Part shown: in pieces, positions 1-7,715 of the stretch
Layout: every line of letters starts with the position of its first letter
Numbering within the stretch: position 1 is the stretch's first letter
Origin: Streptomyces filamentosus
GTDB lineage: Bacteria; Actinomycetota; Actinomycetes; Streptomycetales; Streptomycetaceae
DNA: 64,000 nucleotides
Assembly: GCF_014654895.1 (NCBI RefSeq)
Contig: NZ_BNBE01000001.1
Span: forward strand, 3,618,501 to 3,682,500
Reading direction: 5' to 3'
Made by a program: the position numbers and the translations under genes
Notes under the pieces: generated by a model
What the model was told of the DNA's origin: nothing
Seen by the model: the letters and a program-made list of their open reading frames with translations, nothing else
The model's database searches: none

Positions 1-43
1 GTGCGCCCCGTCCACGCATACGCACCAGGGGAGGACCCGAACA

Positions 44-430
44 GTGAAGCGCCGCCGCACCATAGCCCTCGCCGCCGCCACCGCGGCGGCCGTCACGACC
101 ATGCTGACCGGCTGCGGAGCCCTCGACAAGGCGATGGACTGCGTGAAGACCGCCGACGCGATCGCCACCTCGGTGACCAACCTCCAGCAGGCCGTCTCCA
201 ACGCCTCCAACGACGTGACGCAGATCGAGGAATCCCTGAACTCCATCTCCACGGAGCTCGGCAACCTCAAGGACACGACGGACAACGCCGACCTCTCCAA
301 GGCCGTCGACGACCTCACCAAGGGCGTCGAATCCGTCCGCACCGCGGTGAAGAACGGCGACACCACCCCCGACATCACCCCCGTCACCGACGCCGCCACC
401 GAGATCGGCAAGGTCTGCACCCCGGGATAA
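44..430 (+). CDS. Small secreted lipoprotein of unknown function
   Basis: 128 aa. The N-terminus is a lipoprotein signal: basic MKRRR, an Ala-rich hydrophobic stretch, then a lipobox MLTGC with the lipidated Cys near residue 24. The mature part is predicted helical, with heptad-like spacing (SVTNLQQAVSNAS, IEESLNSISTELGNL), so it is probably a surface-anchored coiled coil. One other Cys lies near the start of the mature part and one near the C-terminus. The GTG start is set by a strong ribosome site (GGGGAGGAC) 8-9 bases upstream. rdgB begins 8 bp after its stop, so the two are probably co-transcribed. I do not recognise a specific function. Confidence 0.85.
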   Translation: MKRRRTIALAAATAAAVTTMLTGCGALDKAMDCVKTADAIATSVTNLQQAVSNASNDVTQIEESLNSISTELGNLKDTTDNADLSKAVDDLTKGVESVRTAVKNGDTTPDITPVTDAATEIGKVCTPG

Positions 431-438
431 TCGGGGGC

Positions 439-1047
439 ATGACCCGACAGCGCCTGATCCTCGCCACCCGCAACGCGGGCAAGATCACCGAACTCCGCGC
501 GATCCTCGCCGACGCAGGTCTCGACCTCGAACTCGTCGGCGCGGACGCGTACCCCGAGATCCCCGACGTGAAGGAGACGGGCGTCACCTTCGCCGAGAAC
601 GCCCTCCTCAAGGCCCACGCCCTGGCGAAGGCGACCGGCCACCCGGCGGTCGCCGACGACTCCGGCCTCTGCGTCGACGTCCTCAACGGCGCCCCCGGCA
701 TCTTCTCCGCCCGCTGGTCCGGCACCCACGGCGACGACAAGGCCAACCTGGACCTCCTCCTCGCCCAGCTCTCCGACATCGCCGACGAGCACCGCGCCGC
801 CCACTTCGCCTGCGCCGCCGCCCTCGCCCTCCCCGACGGCACCGAACGCGTCGTCGAAGGCCGCATGGAGGGCACCCTCCGCCACGAGCCGGCCGGCACC
901 AACGGCTTCGGCTACGACCCCATCCTCCAGCCGGCCGGCCACGACGTCACCTGCGCGGAGCTGACCCCGGCGGAGAAGAACGCCATCAGCCACCGAGGCA
1001 AGGCGTTCCGGGCGCTGGCGCCGGTGGTGCGGGAGCTGTTGGGCTGA
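439..1047 (+). CDS. rdgB: Non-canonical purine NTP pyrophosphatase (RdgB/HAM1 family)
   Basis: 202 aa, normal family length. The enzyme hydrolyses ITP, dITP and XTP to the monophosphate plus PPi, keeping deaminated purines out of DNA and RNA in the cytosol. Visible family motifs are LATRNAGK at residues 8-15 (nucleotide-binding loop), VADDSGL at 71-77 (catalytic and metal acidic pair), GFGYDPI at 156-162 and SHRGKA at 184-189. The ATG at 439 gives the canonical N-terminus; the longer upstream reading frame is only the antisense-like extension through the lipoprotein gene. In Streptomyces rdgB usually follows rph (RNase PH), which would lie left of this window. A strong hairpin terminator follows the stop. 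Confidence 0.97.
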   Translation: MTRQRLILATRNAGKITELRAILADAGLDLELVGADAYPEIPDVKETGVTFAENALLKAHALAKATGHPAVADDSGLCVDVLNGAPGIFSARWSGTHGDDKANLDLLLAQLSDIADEHRAAHFACAAALALPDGTERVVEGRMEGTLRHEPAGTNGFGYDPILQPAGHDVTCAELTPAEKNAISHRGKAFRALAPVVRELLG

Positions 1048-1058
1048 GGGGAGCATGC

Positions 1059-1096
1059 CGAAGGCCTCCTTCCGGGAAATCCGAAGGAGGCCTTCG
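1059..1096. terminator. Bidirectional hairpin terminator between rdgB and tRNA-Leu
   Basis: A perfect 14-bp inverted repeat (CGAAGGCCTCCTTC at 1059-1072 and its complement at 1083-1096) with a 10-nt loop, followed by ATTT. It lies between the convergent rdgB gene and tRNA-Leu and probably ends both transcripts. Confidence 0.85.
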
Positions 1097-1109
1097 ATTT
1101 GAAGCTCTG

Positions 1110-1192
1110 TGCGGCCTGAGGGATTCGAACCCTCACGGGATTACTCCCATCGCACCCTAAATGCGAGGCGTCTGCCGTTCCGCCAAGGCCGC
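1110..1192 (-). tRNA. tRNA-Leu, anticodon TAG
   Basis: Read on the minus strand it has a 7-bp acceptor stem (GCGGCCT with AGGCCGC), a T-arm with GGTTCGAATCC, a long variable arm as expected for a class II tRNA, and an anticodon stem TCGCA/TGCGA enclosing loop TTTAGGG. The anticodon is therefore TAG, which reads the CTA leucine codon. The discriminator base is A, as in leucine tRNAs, and CCA is not encoded. This is not bldA, whose anticodon is TAA. Confidence 0.93.
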
Positions 1193-1241
1193 TAGCCGCC
1201 TGCCATCGTAGCGGCAGGCGGCGAGTTGGGGGCAGGGGTGC

Positions 1242-1898
1242 CTAAAACGGCTGGCGGCGCTTGCCTCCTCGGCACCAGGTGCTGGTGACCGCGTGACAGT
1301 TGGGGCACAGCAGCCGCAGATTCTCGTGCCGGTCGTCGTGCCGGTCTCCGTTGATGTGGTCGATCTCCAGGGTCATCGGCTTGCCGTGCCACCGGGCACC
1401 GACACCGCACCCGGCGCACCGGTCGGGCGCTCCGGCCTCGCGTAGGGCGCGGCGCAGCGTTCGGGTGGCTGTGCGGCGCCCGCTGCCGTGCCGTACCAGG
1501 ATCTCGTCCGGCCGCTTGGCGGTCGGGCTCCGCTTCCCGCGCTGGTGGGACCGTCCCAGAAAATGAGCGGTCGACAGACCGTCTTCGGTGACCCACTTCT
1601 TCAGGTTGGCGCGTTGGGAATCGTTGTCCTTCCGGCCCAGGCGGCGCAAGGCTTCCCGGAACGAACAGGACGAGGCGATCGCGGCCCGCAGTTCGGCCGC
1701 GCTCGGCCGATGGCCCCGCCCGAAGGGCGGGAAGTGTGAGATGTCGATGCCGAAGTGGGCGAAGCGTCGCATCAGGTACCGGCACCGGTGGCCGGACGGC
1801 TCCGCTCCGAGGAAAGCCACCACCGCTTCGATGTCTCCGCAATGGGCCGCGGCCTCGGCCAGCCGCTCACGTGTGTACCGCCTGCCGTCCGCCGTCAC
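1242..1898 (-). CDS. HNH endonuclease, second of a coupled paralogous pair
   Basis: 218 aa. The C-terminal HNH domain is intact: a CxxC pair near residues 161-164 (CAGCGVG), the DH of LEIDHING at 180-181, HENLRLL, and CPNCH. The N-terminal half carries an IDISHF motif near residue 51 and a weaker STAHF near 109, which look like repeated DNA-recognition modules shared with the gene upstream. The GTG start overlaps the upstream TGA in a GTGA junction, so translation is coupled. Such stand-alone HNH proteins are common in actinobacteria and their phages; target and role are unknown. It lies just beside a tRNA gene, a frequent integration position, although no attachment repeats were seen. Confidence 0.85.
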   Translation of the reverse strand: MTADGRRYTRERLAEAAAHCGDIEAVVAFLGAEPSGHRCRYLMRRFAHFGIDISHFPPFGRGHRPSAAELRAAIASSCSFREALRRLGRKDNDSQRANLKKWVTEDGLSTAHFLGRSHQRGKRSPTAKRPDEILVRHGSGRRTATRTLRRALREAGAPDRCAGCGVGARWHGKPMTLEIDHINGDRHDDRHENLRLLCPNCHAVTSTWCRGGKRRQPF

Positions 1899-2545
1899 CT
1901 GGCGCGTCCCTTCCCGCGCCCGCGGTAGTTGTCCGTGGCGGAGTGGCAGTTGGGGCAGAGGAGCCGCAGGTTCTCGGGCCGGTTGTCGCGCCAGTCGCCG
2001 TCGATGTGGTCCACCTCCAGGGGGAGGGGACGGCCGCGCCAGACTGCCCCGACGCCGCACAGTGCGCACTTCTCCTCGACGCCGGTCTCCAGCAGCGCGC
2101 TCTTCAGGCGGTTGCTCCGGACGCGCCGGGGGTGCGGTGAGGGGTTCAGTACGAGGATCTCCTCCGGGGTTCGACGCCGCTGGTCGTGCCTCGTGCGCCC
2201 GCTCCGCGTCGGCGTCGTGAAGTGCGAAGTGTCGATCCCGTACGCCTTGATCCGTCGGCTGATGTGGGTGTGCTGGCCGCCGACCAGGTCGACCCCGAGC
2301 CTGCGGAGAACGTCCCACACACTGTTGGATGCCGCGACTGCTTCCACGAGCGCTTCTCTGGTCCACCGCACCCCCTCCCGCTCGAAGTGCGAGGTGTCCA
2401 CGCCCAGCTTCCGGATCCGTGCGGACACGTACGCCCGCGTCCCGCTCCTCGGGTCCACCCCCAGCCGCTCCAGCGCCTCCGTCAGGGTCCGCGCCCCTCG
2501 TGCCGCCGATTCCAGCCGGTCCTTCGTGTACGGGCTCGTGCCCAT
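1895..2545 (-). CDS. HNH endonuclease, first of a coupled paralogous pair
   Basis: 216 aa. Two copies of a (V/I)DTSHF motif, at about residues 49-54 and 104-109, each sit in a similar helical context (LERLGV...ARIRKLG and LRRLGV...RRIKAYG), so the N-terminal half is a tandem module. The C-terminal HNH nuclease has Zn-type Cys at 160/163 and 197/200, DH at 179-180, the Asn of ENLRLL and His after the last Cys, so it should be active. The ATG at 2545 is preferred because GGGGAGGGG lies 5 bases upstream; an earlier ATG at 2575 lacks a good site. Its TGA overlaps the next gene's GTG by 4 bp. The two proteins look like products of a local duplication. Confidence 0.85.
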   Translation of the reverse strand: MGTSPYTKDRLESAARGARTLTEALERLGVDPRSGTRAYVSARIRKLGVDTSHFEREGVRWTREALVEAVAASNSVWDVLRRLGVDLVGGQHTHISRRIKAYGIDTSHFTTPTRSGRTRHDQRRRTPEEILVLNPSPHPRRVRSNRLKSALLETGVEEKCALCGVGAVWRGRPLPLEVDHIDGDWRDNRPENLRLLCPNCHSATDNYRGRGKGRAR

Positions 2546-2687
2546 GTGATCCCCTCCCCAGTACGGATCTCGCACGGACTAACGAGCCGAATATCGGACG
2601 GTTACGCCGTACCGCGTACGGAAAGCGGACGGGCCCGCGCCCCCGGTGTCAGGGGTGCGGGCCCGCCGGTGGGCGCCGGGGCGGTCG

Positions 2688-3155
2688 TCAGATGCCCAGG
2701 TCGCGGATGATCTTGGCGACGTGGCCGGTGGCCTTGACGTTGTAGAAGGCGTGCTCGACCTTGCCCTCCTCGTCGACGACGACCGTGGAGCGGATGACGC
2801 CGGTGACGGTCTTGCCGTAGAGCTTCTTCTCGCCGAAGGCGCCGTACGCCTCCAGGGTCGACTTGTCGGGGTCGCCGACCAGGGTGACCCTGAGGTTCTC
2901 CTTCTCGCGGAACTTCGCGAGCTTCTCCGGCTTGTCGGGGGAGACGCCGATGACGTCGTAGCCCGCGGCGGCCAGCACGTCGAGGTTGTCGGTGAAGTCG
3001 CACGCCTGCTTGGTGCAGCCGGGGGTGAGGGCGGCCGGGTAGAAGTAGACGATGACCTTGCGGCCCTTGTGGTCCGCGAGGGAGACGTCGTTGCCGTCCG
3101 CGTCGGGCAGGGTGAAGGCGGGGGCGGTGTCGCCGGGCTGCAGTCGCTCGCTCAT
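2688..3155 (-). CDS. bcp: Thioredoxin-dependent thiol peroxidase (Bcp/PrxQ peroxiredoxin)
   Basis: 155 aa, full length for the family. It reduces hydrogen peroxide and organic hydroperoxides using thioredoxin. The peroxidatic Cys47 lies in TPGCTKQACDF, with the PrxQ-type second Cys52 five residues on; PAFTLPD near the N-terminus and GVSPDKPEKLAKFREK in the middle are typical of AhpC/TSA proteins. The gene is monocistronic and divergent from the DUF3618 gene, with a 125-bp shared promoter region. The start has GAGGAGAG upstream. I see no specific operator. Confidence 0.95.
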   Translation of the reverse strand: MSERLQPGDTAPAFTLPDADGNDVSLADHKGRKVIVYFYPAALTPGCTKQACDFTDNLDVLAAAGYDVIGVSPDKPEKLAKFREKENLRVTLVGDPDKSTLEAYGAFGEKKLYGKTVTGVIRSTVVVDEEGKVEHAFYNVKATGHVAKIIRDLGI

Positions 3156-3280
3156 GGCTCGCTCTCCTCGGGGGGTGTGCGCGTACGGGATGAGCCTAAT
3201 GGGGGTCGGGGACGGCCCTCGGGCGGCGGAACTGACAGACTGTCCACCAACGACCGGAATACGACTACGGAGGCAGCGCG

Positions 3281-3601
3281 GTGTCGGACGCCAGGACCCC
3301 TGCGCAGATCGAGGCGGACATCGTCCGCCGGCGCGACCAGCTCGCCGTCACGCTCGACGAGATCGGCATTCGGATGCATCCCAGCACGATCATCGGGGAT
3401 GCCAGGGCCAGGGTCGCCTCGACCGTCGACGAGACCGCGGGGCGGGCGTTCGTCGCCGTGAACCGGGTGGTCTCGGACGTGAAGGCGCGGTTCACCCACG
3501 AGGACGGCGCCCCGCGCCTGGAGCGCGTGGTCCCGGCCGCCCTGGTGGCCGTCGCGGTCGTCGGGCTGCTGCTGGGCTCCTCCCGGAAGCGCAAGGGCTG
3601 A
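3281..3601 (+). CDS. DUF3618 membrane-anchored protein
   Basis: 106 aa. The N-terminal part (TPAQIEADIVRRRDQLAVTLDEIGIRMHP) matches the DUF3618 signature of a charged helix followed by a short linker. A single C-terminal transmembrane helix spans about residues 84-100 (VVPAALVAVAVVGLLLGSS) and ends in a basic RKRKG tail, so most of the protein should be cytoplasmic. The GTG start is preceded by ACGGAGG. The function of DUF3618 proteins is not established. It is followed 22 bp later by a GroES-like gene in the same direction and may be co-transcribed with it. Confidence 0.85.
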   Translation: MSDARTPAQIEADIVRRRDQLAVTLDEIGIRMHPSTIIGDARARVASTVDETAGRAFVAVNRVVSDVKARFTHEDGAPRLERVVPAALVAVAVVGLLLGSSRKRKG

Positions 3602-3623
3602 GGCCGGCCGGTAGGTTCCTCCC

Positions 3624-3959
3624 GTGAGCGAGAACACCCACGACAAGCTGCCCATCCGGATGCTCCACGACCGGGTCCTGGTCCGCACCGACTCCCCGGA
3701 GGGGGAGCGGCGGTCCGGCGGCGGGATCCTGATCCCGGCGACCGCCGCCGTCGGCCGGCGCCTGGCCTGGGCCGAGGTGGTCGCGGTCGGGCAGAACGTC
3801 CGGACCGTCGAGATCGGCGACCGGGTGCTGTACGACCCCGAGGACCGGGCCGAGGTGGAGGTGCGGGGCGTCGCCTACGTCCTGATGCGGGAGCGCGACC
3901 TGCACGCGGTGGCGGCGGACCGCTTCCAGAGCACGGACTCGACCGGGCTGTATCTGTAG
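3624..3959 (+). CDS. GroES-family co-chaperonin-like protein
   Basis: 111 aa. The fold signature is GroES/Cpn10: LHDRVLVR near residue 14, a GGGILIPATA mobile-loop-like segment near 33, then WAEVVAVGQ, IGDRVLYD and VAYVLMRERDLHAV. It is longer and more divergent than the housekeeping GroES (about 100 aa) and is not next to groEL, so it is probably a paralogue specialised in actinobacteria. It could be an accessory cap for a GroEL; no partner is visible here. The GTG start is inferred from alignment of the first strand. Confidence 0.8.
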   Translation: MSENTHDKLPIRMLHDRVLVRTDSPEGERRSGGGILIPATAAVGRRLAWAEVVAVGQNVRTVEIGDRVLYDPEDRAEVEVRGVAYVLMRERDLHAVAADRFQSTDSTGLYL

Positions 3960-4034
3960 GACCCCGAGCGCGGTGGGAGCCCTGGTGACCGGTGTCACCA
4001 GGGCTTTTGCCCGTTCTTTGCTAGGCTGGGGGGA

Positions 4035-4080
4035 CCCCGACGAGACGCGCCGTACCGGGTTTCCGCAAAGACGACGCACC
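4035..4080 (+). ncRNA. Guanidine-III (PK-gdx, ykkC-III) riboswitch aptamer
   Basis: The segment reads CCCCGACGAG, then a GCGCCGTACCGGG core, then a short loop and CAAAGACG-type 3' strand ending in CGCACC. This order (CCGACGAG, GCGCCGTACC, GG, CAAGACG, CGC) is that of the known guanidine-III pseudoknot aptamer of actinobacteria, with only a few differences. It lies 32 bp upstream of an SMR exporter, the usual target of this class. Ligand binding by guanidinium is expected to raise exporter synthesis. Identification is by eye against the remembered family pattern. Confidence 0.85.
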
Positions 4081-4104
4081 TGTTCCGTCCCGTCTCGCGG
4101 AGGT
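4041..4104 (+). promoter_or_regulatory. Possible riboswitch expression platform (alternative stem next to Shine-Dalgarno)
   Basis: CGAGACG at 4041-4047, part of the aptamer, is the exact reverse complement of CGTCTCG at 4091-4097, which directly abuts the ribosome site GCGGAGG at 4098-4104. Pairing of these 7 bases would compete with the aptamer fold and could mask the ribosome site. The mechanism is an inference from complementarity only. Confidence 0.45.
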
Positions 4105-4112
4105 GTCTCGTC

Positions 4113-4433
4113 ATGGCCTGGGTTCTTCTCGTCGTCGCCGGTCTGCTCGAAGTCGGCTGGTCGATCGGTATGAAGTACACCGAAGGCTTCACCCGTCTCT
4201 GGCCCAGCGTCTTCACGGCCGCCGGCATCGTCGCGTCGATGGTGCTGCTGTCGCAGGCGGCCAAGACCCTTCCCATCGGCACCGCCTACGGCGTGTGGGT
4301 CGGCATCGGCGCGGCCGGTGCGGCGGTGCTCGGCATGGTGGTGCTCGGTGAGCCGGCGACCGCCGCCCGGATCTTCTTCGTCTGTCTGCTGCTGGTGGCC
4401 GTGGTCGGTCTGAAGGCGACCTCCGGGCACTAG
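4113..4433 (+). CDS. sugE: SMR-family guanidinium exporter (Gdx/SugE type)
   Basis: 106 aa with four transmembrane helices, typical of small multidrug resistance proteins. Glu13 in LLEVGWSIGMKY is the conserved proton/substrate carboxylate. W16 and the GTAYGVWVGIGAAGAA stretch in helix 3 are the Gdx/SugE subtype signature, as opposed to EmrE-like. Gdx proteins exchange guanidinium for protons as antiparallel dimers in the inner membrane. The guanidine-III riboswitch just upstream independently supports guanidinium as the substrate. The ATG has GCGGAGG 8 bases upstream. The next gene is convergent and its stop codon overlaps this one's. Confidence 0.93.
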   Translation: MAWVLLVVAGLLEVGWSIGMKYTEGFTRLWPSVFTAAGIVASMVLLSQAAKTLPIGTAYGVWVGIGAAGAAVLGMVVLGEPATAARIFFVCLLLVAVVGLKATSGH

Positions 4434-6586
4434 CCCGCGGTCGGCGCCCGGTGGGTCTTCGGGGTCTTGGGCCGCTTCGCGGCTCCCGGGCCCGCCTCGC
4501 CCGTGTCGTACCACTCCTCCGAGCCGTCGGGGACGGGTGGCACCTCGGGGAGTTCCGCGCCGGGCATCAGGCGCAGGTCGAAGTCGCGGGCGGGGGTTCC
4601 GGCGAGGGCCTCGCGGGTGAAGCGGGCCCAGATCTCGGCCGGGGGGCCGCCGCCGTTGACCCGGGGGAGGCCGAGGGCTCCGTACAGCGGTTCCTGTCGG
4701 CCGGATTCCGGGTCCTGGCCCATCAGTGCGACGACGGTGGCGAGTTCCGGGGTGTAGCCGGCGAACCAGGCCGCCTTGTCGTCCTCCGCCGTGCCCGTCT
4801 TGCCGGCCGCCGGGCGTCCGGCGGCCTGTGCGGCGGTGCCCGTGCCGGTCTCGACGACGCCCCGCAGCACGGCGGTGGTGGTGTCGGCGGCTTCGCGTCC
4901 CACCGCCTGCCGGGGTCCGGGGGCGGGCAGCGGCAGGGGTTCTCCGTCGCGGGTGATGCCGGCGACGAGGGTGTGGTCGCCGCGCCGGCCGTGCGCGGCG
5001 AGGGTGGCGTAGGCCTGGGCCATGTCGAGGACGCTGGCGGTGGCGGGGCCGAGTGCGATGGAGGGGGAGGCGGTGAGGTCGGGGGTGGTGGGGGGCAGGC
5101 CGAGGGCGACGGCGGTGCGGCGGACGTGGGCGGGGCCGACGTCGACGGCCATCTGGGCGTAGACGGCGTTCACGGAGAGGTCGGTGGCGGCGTTGACGGG
5201 GATGTCGCCGTAGCTCTCGCCGTCCTCGTTGGCGGGGTCGTACGGGGCGCCGGGCCAGCCTTCGACGGGCCGGCGGTCGGTGCCGTCGTAGACGGTGTAG
5301 GGGGTGATCGGTTCGCCGTGCTGGGTCTGTGCGCCGCTCTGTACGGCGGCGGTGAACACGAAGGGCTTGAAGGTGGAGCCGACCTGGTAGTCGCGGCGGG
5401 TGGCGTTGCTGACGTACTGCTCGGTGTAGTCGACGCCGCCGTAGAGGGCGACGACGCGGCCGGTGGCCGGTTCGACGGCGGCGGCGCCGGCGCGCACGTA
5501 GCGGTCGGTGGGGTTCGCGGCGGGGTCGAGGCGGTGGGTGACGCGTTCCTCGACGGCCCGGGTGAGCAGGGCCTGCCGGGTGGGGTCGATGGTGGTGACG
5601 ATGCGGAAGCCGCCGCCGGCGAGGGTCTTCTCGTCGACGATCCCGCGGTCGGTGAGGTAGTCCTCGACGGCCTGCACGAGGTAGCCGCGCTGGCCGGAGA
5701 GGCCGGTGCCGGGACGGGCGGTCTGGGGGTCGGGGAAGCGGAGGGCGGCGCGTTCGCCGGGGGTGAGCCAGCCTTCCTTGACCATGCCGTCGAGGACGTA
5801 TCCCCAGCGGGCGAGGACGGCGGGGCGGTGTTCGGGGTGGGTGGTGACGTCGTAGGCGCTGGGGGCCTTGAGGAGGGCGGCGAGGTAGGCGCCCTCGGCG
5901 GTGCCGAGGCGTTCGGCGTCCTTGCCGTAGTAGGCGCGGGCGGCGGCCTGGAGGCCGTACGCGTTGCGGCCGAAGTAGCTGGTGTTGAGGTAGCCCTGGA
6001 GGATCTCGTCCTTGGTCTTCTCGCGTTCCAGTTTGATCGCGATGAAGAATTCCTTGGCCTTGCGGGTGAGGGTCTGTTCCTGGCCCAGGTAGTAGTTCTT
6101 CACGTACTGCTGGGTGATGGTGGAGCCGGACTGGCGGCCTTTTCCGGTGAGGGTGTTCCAGGCGGCGCGGACCATGGCCTTGGGGTCGACGGCGCGCGAG
6201 GTGTGGAAGTCGCGGTCCTCGGCGGCGAGGACGGCCTGCCGGACGGTGAGCGGGATGCGGTCGAGGCGCACGTTCTCGCGGTTGACCTCGCCGTCGCGGG
6301 CGAGGACGGTGCCGTCGCGGTACAGGTAGAGGTTCGACTGGGCGACGGCGGCGGCGTTGGCGGCGGGGATGTCCACCAGGAGGTATCCGGCCACGAGGGC
6401 TCCGCCGAGCAGCAGTCCGCCGAGCAGCAGCAGTCCGAGGAGGGTGCGCAGCAGCCGCCGGGGGAGGGACGCCCGGGGGCGTGCGCCGGTGCGGGGCGCG
6501 GGGAGGGTGGGGTCCCTCGCCTCCCAGCCCGGGTCCTCCTCCGGAGGCGGGGCGGCGGGTGGGACGGGACGCGCAGAAGGGGACAT
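4430..6586 (-). CDS. Bifunctional penicillin-binding protein (GT51 transglycosylase plus transpeptidase)
   Basis: 718 aa class A PBP. It has a cytoplasmic Pro-rich N-tail and one transmembrane helix at about residues 45-72. The GT51 domain follows, with catalytic Glu123 in AAEDRDF and GSTITQQYVKN near 154-163. The His and Gly usually found after the first motif (EDxxFxxHxG) are Ser130 and Ala132 here, so the donor-site loop is non-canonical, although the nucleophilic base is kept. The transpeptidase domain has STFK (nucleophile Ser404), SVN at 471-473 and KTGT at 596-599, all intact. It polymerises and crosslinks peptidoglycan outside the membrane. The ATG at 6586 lacks a clear ribosome site; a longer open frame exists upstream but is low-complexity. 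Confidence 0.9.
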   Translation of the reverse strand: MSPSARPVPPAAPPPEEDPGWEARDPTLPAPRTGARPRASLPRRLLRTLLGLLLLGGLLLGGALVAGYLLVDIPAANAAAVAQSNLYLYRDGTVLARDGEVNRENVRLDRIPLTVRQAVLAAEDRDFHTSRAVDPKAMVRAAWNTLTGKGRQSGSTITQQYVKNYYLGQEQTLTRKAKEFFIAIKLEREKTKDEILQGYLNTSYFGRNAYGLQAAARAYYGKDAERLGTAEGAYLAALLKAPSAYDVTTHPEHRPAVLARWGYVLDGMVKEGWLTPGERAALRFPDPQTARPGTGLSGQRGYLVQAVEDYLTDRGIVDEKTLAGGGFRIVTTIDPTRQALLTRAVEERVTHRLDPAANPTDRYVRAGAAAVEPATGRVVALYGGVDYTEQYVSNATRRDYQVGSTFKPFVFTAAVQSGAQTQHGEPITPYTVYDGTDRRPVEGWPGAPYDPANEDGESYGDIPVNAATDLSVNAVYAQMAVDVGPAHVRRTAVALGLPPTTPDLTASPSIALGPATASVLDMAQAYATLAAHGRRGDHTLVAGITRDGEPLPLPAPGPRQAVGREAADTTTAVLRGVVETGTGTAAQAAGRPAAGKTGTAEDDKAAWFAGYTPELATVVALMGQDPESGRQEPLYGALGLPRVNGGGPPAEIWARFTREALAGTPARDFDLRLMPGAELPEVPPVPDGSEEWYDTGEAGPGAAKRPKTPKTHRAPTAG

Positions 6587-6674
6587 GGCATCACATAGTG
6601 CACATAAAGCGGGCGAAACTCCCGAAGGTGAGGGGGTGGTGACGGGAAATCTCCGGGGTGAGCGCCTGGCGAGC

Positions 6675-6762
6675 GCCGGGAGACCGGTCGGAGTGTGCCG
6701 GGAGACCGGTCGGAGTGCGCCGGGGGAGCGGTCGGAGTGCGCCGGGGGAGCGGCCGGGGTCG
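6675..6762. repeat. Four tandem 22-bp repeats between the PBP and ABC-exporter genes
   Basis: Four head-to-tail copies of a unit close to GCCGGGAGACCGGTCGGAGT followed by two bases. Copies 1 and 2 are nearly identical; copies 3 and 4 diverge in the middle (GGGAGCGGTC, GGGAGCGGCC). Each contains a CCGGTCGG-like half palindrome. They lie in a divergent intergenic region of about 320 bp and could be an operator array or a simple repeat expansion. Confidence 0.75.
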
Positions 6763-6908
6763 CCGGGATCGCATCAGGGGGGGCCGCCGGGAGATCGGCC
6801 GGAAAAACCGCTCGCGGCGAGGTGCCGGCGGCCACTAGGGTCATGCGCTTCGCCCTCTTTCCCCCCACCTCCTCCCCTTCCCTCCGCACGTGCTCCGAAA
6901 GGGACAAC

Positions 6909-7715
6909 ATGCTGCGGCTGTACGCGACCGTGGCCGCGGGCGGCTTCCGGCGTCACGCCACCTACCGGGTGGCGACGCTGGCGGGCCTCTTCACCAACAC
7001 GGTCTTCGGCTTCGTCCTCTCGTACACCTATCTCGCCCTGTGGGCCGAACGGCCCGACCTCGGCGGCTACTCCTCCTCCGACGCCCTCGCCTACGTCTGG
7101 ATCGGCCAGGCGCTCCTCACCGTCTGCGGCCTGATGGGCGGCGGCTTCGAGGACGAGCTGATCGAGAGGATCAGGACCGGTGACATCGCCGTCGACCTCC
7201 ACCGTCCCGTCGACCTCCAGTCGTGGTGGTGCGCGGCCAACGCGGGCCGTTGCGCCTACCAGTTGGCGGGCCGGGGCGCCGTCCCCCTCCTGATCGGCGC
7301 GCTCGCCTTCCGCTTCACCCTCCCGGACGGCCCGGCCGGCTGGGCCGCCTTCCTGTTCGCGGTGGCGCTCGGCTCGTTCGTGTCCTTCGCGCTCTGGTAC
7401 CTGGTCGCGATGAGCGCCTTCTGGCTCCTCGACGGTCAGGGCGTGGTCCAGGCGGCCTGGCTGACCGGCCTGTTCTTCTCCGGGATGCTGCTTCCGCTGA
7501 ACGTCTTCCCGGGCGCGCTCGGCGAGCTCGCCCACGCGCTGCCGTGGGCGGCGCTGCTCCAGGTGCCGGCGGACGTCTACCTCGGACGGTACGGGGAGGG
7601 CTGGGGCCTCGTCCGCGCGTACGGCTTCCAGCTCGGCTGGCTCGCCGTGCTGCTGGCGGCGGGCCGCGCGGCCCAGAGCGCGGCGACGCGGAAGGTGGTG
7701 GTCCAGGGTGGCTGA
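6909..7715 (+). CDS. ABC-2 type exporter permease, first subunit
   Basis: 268 aa with six predicted membrane helices (for example ATLAGLFTNTVFGFVLSYTY and AFLFAVALGSFVSFALWYLV). It fits the ABC-2 family of actinobacterial permeases that occur as pairs with one ATPase. The ATG at 6909 has GAAAGGGAC upstream; the longer frame to the left is non-coding. The next permease gene starts inside this one's last codons (8-bp overlap). The substrate is unknown; such exporters often carry hydrophobic drugs or envelope components. Confidence 0.88.
   Translation: MLRLYATVAAGGFRRHATYRVATLAGLFTNTVFGFVLSYTYLALWAERPDLGGYSSSDALAYVWIGQALLTVCGLMGGGFEDELIERIRTGDIAVDLHRPVDLQSWWCAANAGRCAYQLAGRGAVPLLIGALAFRFTLPDGPAGWAAFLFAVALGSFVSFALWYLVAMSAFWLLDGQGVVQAAWLTGLFFSGMLLPLNVFPGALGELAHALPWAALLQVPADVYLGRYGEGWGLVRAYGFQLGWLAVLLAAGRAAQSAATRKVVVQGG

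Noticed and set aside
1110..1192. bldA (tRNA-Leu TAA)
   Set aside because: The anticodon loop is TTTAGGG, so the anticodon is TAG, not TAA.
4451..6598. A 715-residue plus-strand open frame
   Set aside because: Antisense to the penicillin-binding protein with intact catalytic motifs; composition (GGGGE, VGGG) is typical of a shadow frame.
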